From assembly GCA_019321725.1 (NCBI GenBank), contig CM033116.1, positions 620,001 to 684,000 on the forward strand: a DNA stretch of 64,000 bases, written 5' to 3'. The notes beneath the pieces are model-generated. The model searched no databases. It was not told the DNA's origin and was given only the letters and a program-made list of their open reading frames with translations. A program made the translations under genes and the position numbers. The DNA is from Paulownia fortunei (lineage: Eukaryota > Streptophyta > Magnoliopsida > Lamiales > Paulowniaceae). Shown here in pieces: positions 60,534 through 64,000 of this stretch; within the stretch, counting starts at the first letter, position 1; each line of letters opens with the position of its first letter.

Positions 60534-63500
60534 AAAAATATTAATTTTTTTTTGCTTTACTTTTAAGCAAAAAAGAAGGAAAAAATATGCGAGAAAGCAA
60601 GTAATGACTTTTATGAAAATTTTATCTGAAAGCATCATTGAGGGCAAAGTTCTCTATTAAATTTAAGTTCGGAGCAAAATATTAGAATAGAGAAATTTAA
60701 AGAAGTACCGTTTACTTTATAAAATATTGAATCTCCTACACTGTTTTGAAGGATGATGCAGATGGTCCTGATTCTTCGCTGCATCCAAATACATTGCATG
60801 CTCCTTGGGGTAAAAATAACTTTTCCTTTGTTTTTTTTTTTTTTTAATCTTTGACTGTATCCATTTAATTGTATGATAAACAAATTATATTTGTTATATC
60901 ATTATTACATATTTTGAAAAAAATATATAATATGTATTATTATATTTGTCACTTGCATTTTATCAAAAATCTAATTTGGATGAAAAAATCCCAAAAAATA
61001 ATGTATTTTACAGGTAGTATAACTTTGCGACAAATATCAGCTTGCCAAGTTGCCCCAGATAACTGGACACAAAACTGTTTGACAATAACGATGTTTTGCT
61101 ATCACTTATTGGACAATTTTTTATTATGGGAGTCAAAAAATGAATGCACAAGTGTGGAAGGTACTTTCTGTGATTTAGTCATTTAGTAAAAGAGGACACA
61201 TGCGACGCGTGACGAAGACCAACTTCCTCGTGATCTCGCCATGTTGAAAGTTGGGACTAGGAAACAAAGTCCAACGAAGGAGGAGCTGACGGAAAAGTGC
61301 TGTCGGCTTCCTTTCATTTTGTTTTTTAAATTTGTTAGAAACAATTTGTTTTTAAAGAAATAATAATAATTTGATAAATATGCTTGGATATGGAGTATTA
61401 ATTTGAGAAATCATTTTGGTGGGATTTAAAAAATATTCTAAAGGAAAATAAACTTATTGATTGATTTTAAGACCATGTTTGGCCAAGCTAAAAATAAAGT
61501 CTTAGCATGTTTAGATAAGTTAATAAGGGTAGTTTTGTTATCTACATAATTAGATCCAAGTAGTTTTTATCTCTTAAGAAATACATATATTTTTTTTTTC
61601 TTTTTCAAAACTAATTATTTGTTTGCGATCTTATCTATATACAATATATGGTAGTAGATATTTTAAAATATCTTGTAAGCTCACAAACAATTTACAAAAT
61701 ATTTTCACTAGAAAATAAGCTTAGTCACCATAAGAGTTGAAGTTTAAAGTCGCTAGTCAACTAATTGTTGCAAGTTGTAAAGAGGAAAAGGAAAATAAAA
61801 ACAAAAACGTTAACATCTTCTTCATTGTCAGAAAAATAGGCTGGGAAGAGAAACAAACAACACGATTATTGGACAGCAAAGTTCCACTACCAGTTTTGCA
61901 TTCAAGCAAATCAATTTCGTATTTGTATCCATACCTACATTTTTATTTGTGGATTAGAAAAAATAAATAAAAAATTACACCCACCCAAATGAGCTATTTA
62001 TTTCGTCTTTGCTGTAATTTAAAAAAAAAATTATGTTGCAATAGTTGATTAATAATTTGAGTATATTTTGATAGATAACAATTGTAAAAAAGCGATAGAT
62101 TTTCAAATAAATAACTTAAAGTAAAGACTAAATTAAGTCACTTCAATATCTATTTAATTTTAAGTTCTTATGCTGTTCAAGTCGAACTAAATTACTTTAA
62201 TAAGCTAATATATTACTGTTAGCTCAATATAAATCCTCACACAAATTGGACTCAAACTTCCATAATTATTTAGCAAAAAGAAGTAAAAGTGGATATTTTC
62301 ATGTCTAACTAAAAGTCAAATAAGTCACCCATTAGGCCTTAATGCATCTGCCTCAATTTTGAAAAATTACAAGATATTTTCATTGAAACTTACAGCACGC
62401 GTAGTCGCGCCGCCACTGTTCATAAGTTCCAATATTTGACGGAAAAAAAAGTAGGGAGAGAGTAGAATGTTTGATGTAACGATTAAGATTGATAGGTTAA
62501 TTGATTAATTCTGGAACTAGGGTACCTATTGCAAATATATACAAGAATATATCCACTCGTAATTAATTGAGAAATAATTAATTGGTGGAGCACATTTAAA
62601 ATTTTCCTATGTCAAAATTAGTTTTACGAATTAGATGCGTCCAATATTGGCCCATTGCAAGTTGAGAATCAAAATGCATGTTGGCATAGTCCCCCCATTT
62701 GAATTTTTCTCATGCAACGAGTACAAGACAAGTTGGTATAACAAGATGGTCCCTTTCGATTTTAGCAAATAAAGTTTTAGCTTACTCATAACTATATTTG
62801 ACATTCATAGTAGATGACTCGAATTGAGTTGAATACGTAACTGTTTAAGTTATTTTAATTTTTTATTGATTTTTAAAAATAATTTTGAACGTAATTTGAT
62901 TGTCAATTAAATTGAATTTGAACGATTATTAATCGAGTCGAACACAAATTGAGGCCGAATAGTTTGAATTTTTTATATATTTTTTATTATTTTATTTAGT
63001 AATCGTGTTGAGCCGAGTCGAGTTTTAGATCTAATCAAAAGAAAAATTATCTTTAACTTTGGTTTGTTATATTTAATTAATAGAGTTCAAACAAGTTTTA
63101 AATTCATTTTTCTTTCATAAAACATTTATGTTAATTTGTGGTATATAATGTTGAAGCATAATTAATTTGGTAGAGTGAAATGATATTTATTTATTGTGCT
63201 AAAGTACCCTTTTTTTATATTGAGAAAAATTTTCCAACTCTCAGCAATATTAACATTTCCAATTTTGAGAAATTTTCTCAAAAATTTGAAGTTGAAAGTT
63301 GAATTTTTTTAAAAACATACAAAACACTTCAAATCTTTTTATTAATAACTTAAACACAATCTGAAGTCAAAATGAACGTAAACCTTATATTAGTTAACAA
63401 AATCACTCCTGGGATGAAGTTTTTCCGATGCAACTAAATTACCCTTTAATTCCAAAAAAAATATGTATGTAAAAAAATATACATGTTAACTTTTACCAAG

Positions 63501-64000
63501 GAGCATGTATAAAATTAAAATTTATACAACAAATTTTTTTTGTAAAGAACATAAAAACTCAACAAAATTATATAAATATTAAATAAGTGGAAAGCTAAGT
63601 ATAAACAAACAATAGATACAACAATTGAGCAATGAATCTCCTCTACATACATTACAGAATGAAATGAAAAAAAAAAATCACCTTTTAATGAGCCACAAAG
63701 TTAAACTTAGTATCTTTAGTCTTTCTTAAACTGTAGCTAATTTTGTGGCATTACTTAATAAATTGATTGAAAGATTTCTTAAGTTTGTGCAACTTATATT
63801 AGCTTTGATTGATAAATTTTAATTTATTTATGATATTGTAAATGCTACACTCGATAGTGTATATTAGATGTATATCTCACCGTATGTTTACATATACTCA
63901 CATGTTCATATATGTGAATGCATATAAAATATATATTGAAATATATAACGTTCACCGATTAGTATAACATCTCTTTCATCTTTATTGTACATCTGAAAGA

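Larger units (their letters stand above)
57018..64000. other. Terminal gene-poor region
   Basis: After the WEE1 3' untranslated region, about 7 kb hold no recognisable gene. Features seen are a pair of near-identical 32-bp segments (58083 and 58232), an imperfect inverted repeat (60268-60533), and small GC-richer islands at about 60740-60810 and 61190-61310. AT-rich sequence with gagtcgag-type words, recalling transposon ends, lies near 62815-63030. Confidence 0.45.

Noticed and set aside
61470..61735. Possible further MITE beginning gaccatgtttggcc
   Set aside because: I could not find a matching inverted end or target duplication.
1..64000. CRISPR arrays, bacterial defence systems, operons, riboswitches
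   Set aside because: The window is plant nuclear DNA; no spaced identical repeats or prokaryotic gene order were seen.

Overview
This is a nuclear segment from a flowering plant, almost certainly a eudicot. It is AT-rich, with widely spaced intron-containing genes, GT-AG introns, abundant microsatellites, hAT and copia elements and MITE-like repeats. The gene content is plant-specific: Toc159, RALF, phi-class GST, a heavy-metal-associated isoprenylated protein and plant WEE1. No rRNA, tRNA, CRISPR array or bacterial-type operon was seen. Exon coordinates come from reading splice sites and checking phase by hand; there is no transcript support.

Layout. 1-5.5 kb is gene-poor. 5.77-9.77 kb (+) holds a single-exon TOC159 chloroplast import receptor, followed by a non-coding stretch with a Tourist-like MITE (11.54-11.87 kb). 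12.19-13.25 kb (-) is a three-exon REF/SRPP-family lipid-droplet protein. 14.335-19.313 kb is a complete-looking hAT transposon with 8-bp target duplications, terminal inverted repeats, subterminal motif clusters and a frameshifted BED/hAT transposase (-). 20.43-25.36 kb (+) is a 13-exon ALG3 mannosyltransferase gene with three irregularities. 26.58-26.92 kb (-) is a RALF peptide precursor. 28.63-30.78 kb (-) is a five-exon cytosolic FOLD. 31.70-31.92 kb (-) is a small unrecognised protein. 34.39-35.59 kb (-) is a three-exon HIPP metal-binding protein with a CaaX tail.

38.40-40.99 kb (-) is a decayed dephospho-CoA kinase pseudogene split by a truncated Ty1/copia element (38.77-40.60 kb). 41.58-42.46 kb (-) is a phi-class GST with one frame break. 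43.92-48.23 kb (-) is a four-exon ATG18-type PROPPIN. 52.88-57.02 kb (+) is a ten-exon WEE1 kinase. The rest, to 64 kb, is repeat-rich and non-coding as far as can be read.

The genes form no shared pathway; they are ordinary housekeeping and signalling loci (plastid import, N-glycosylation, folate, detoxification, autophagy, cell cycle) separated by transposon debris. I do not see a convincing undescribed system. The observations most worth checking are the ALG3 frame break that is bypassed in silico by an upstream splice acceptor, the nearly intact hAT element, the copia-split kinase pseudogene, and a pattern of one-base frame breaks across several loci that could be true decay or consensus errors.
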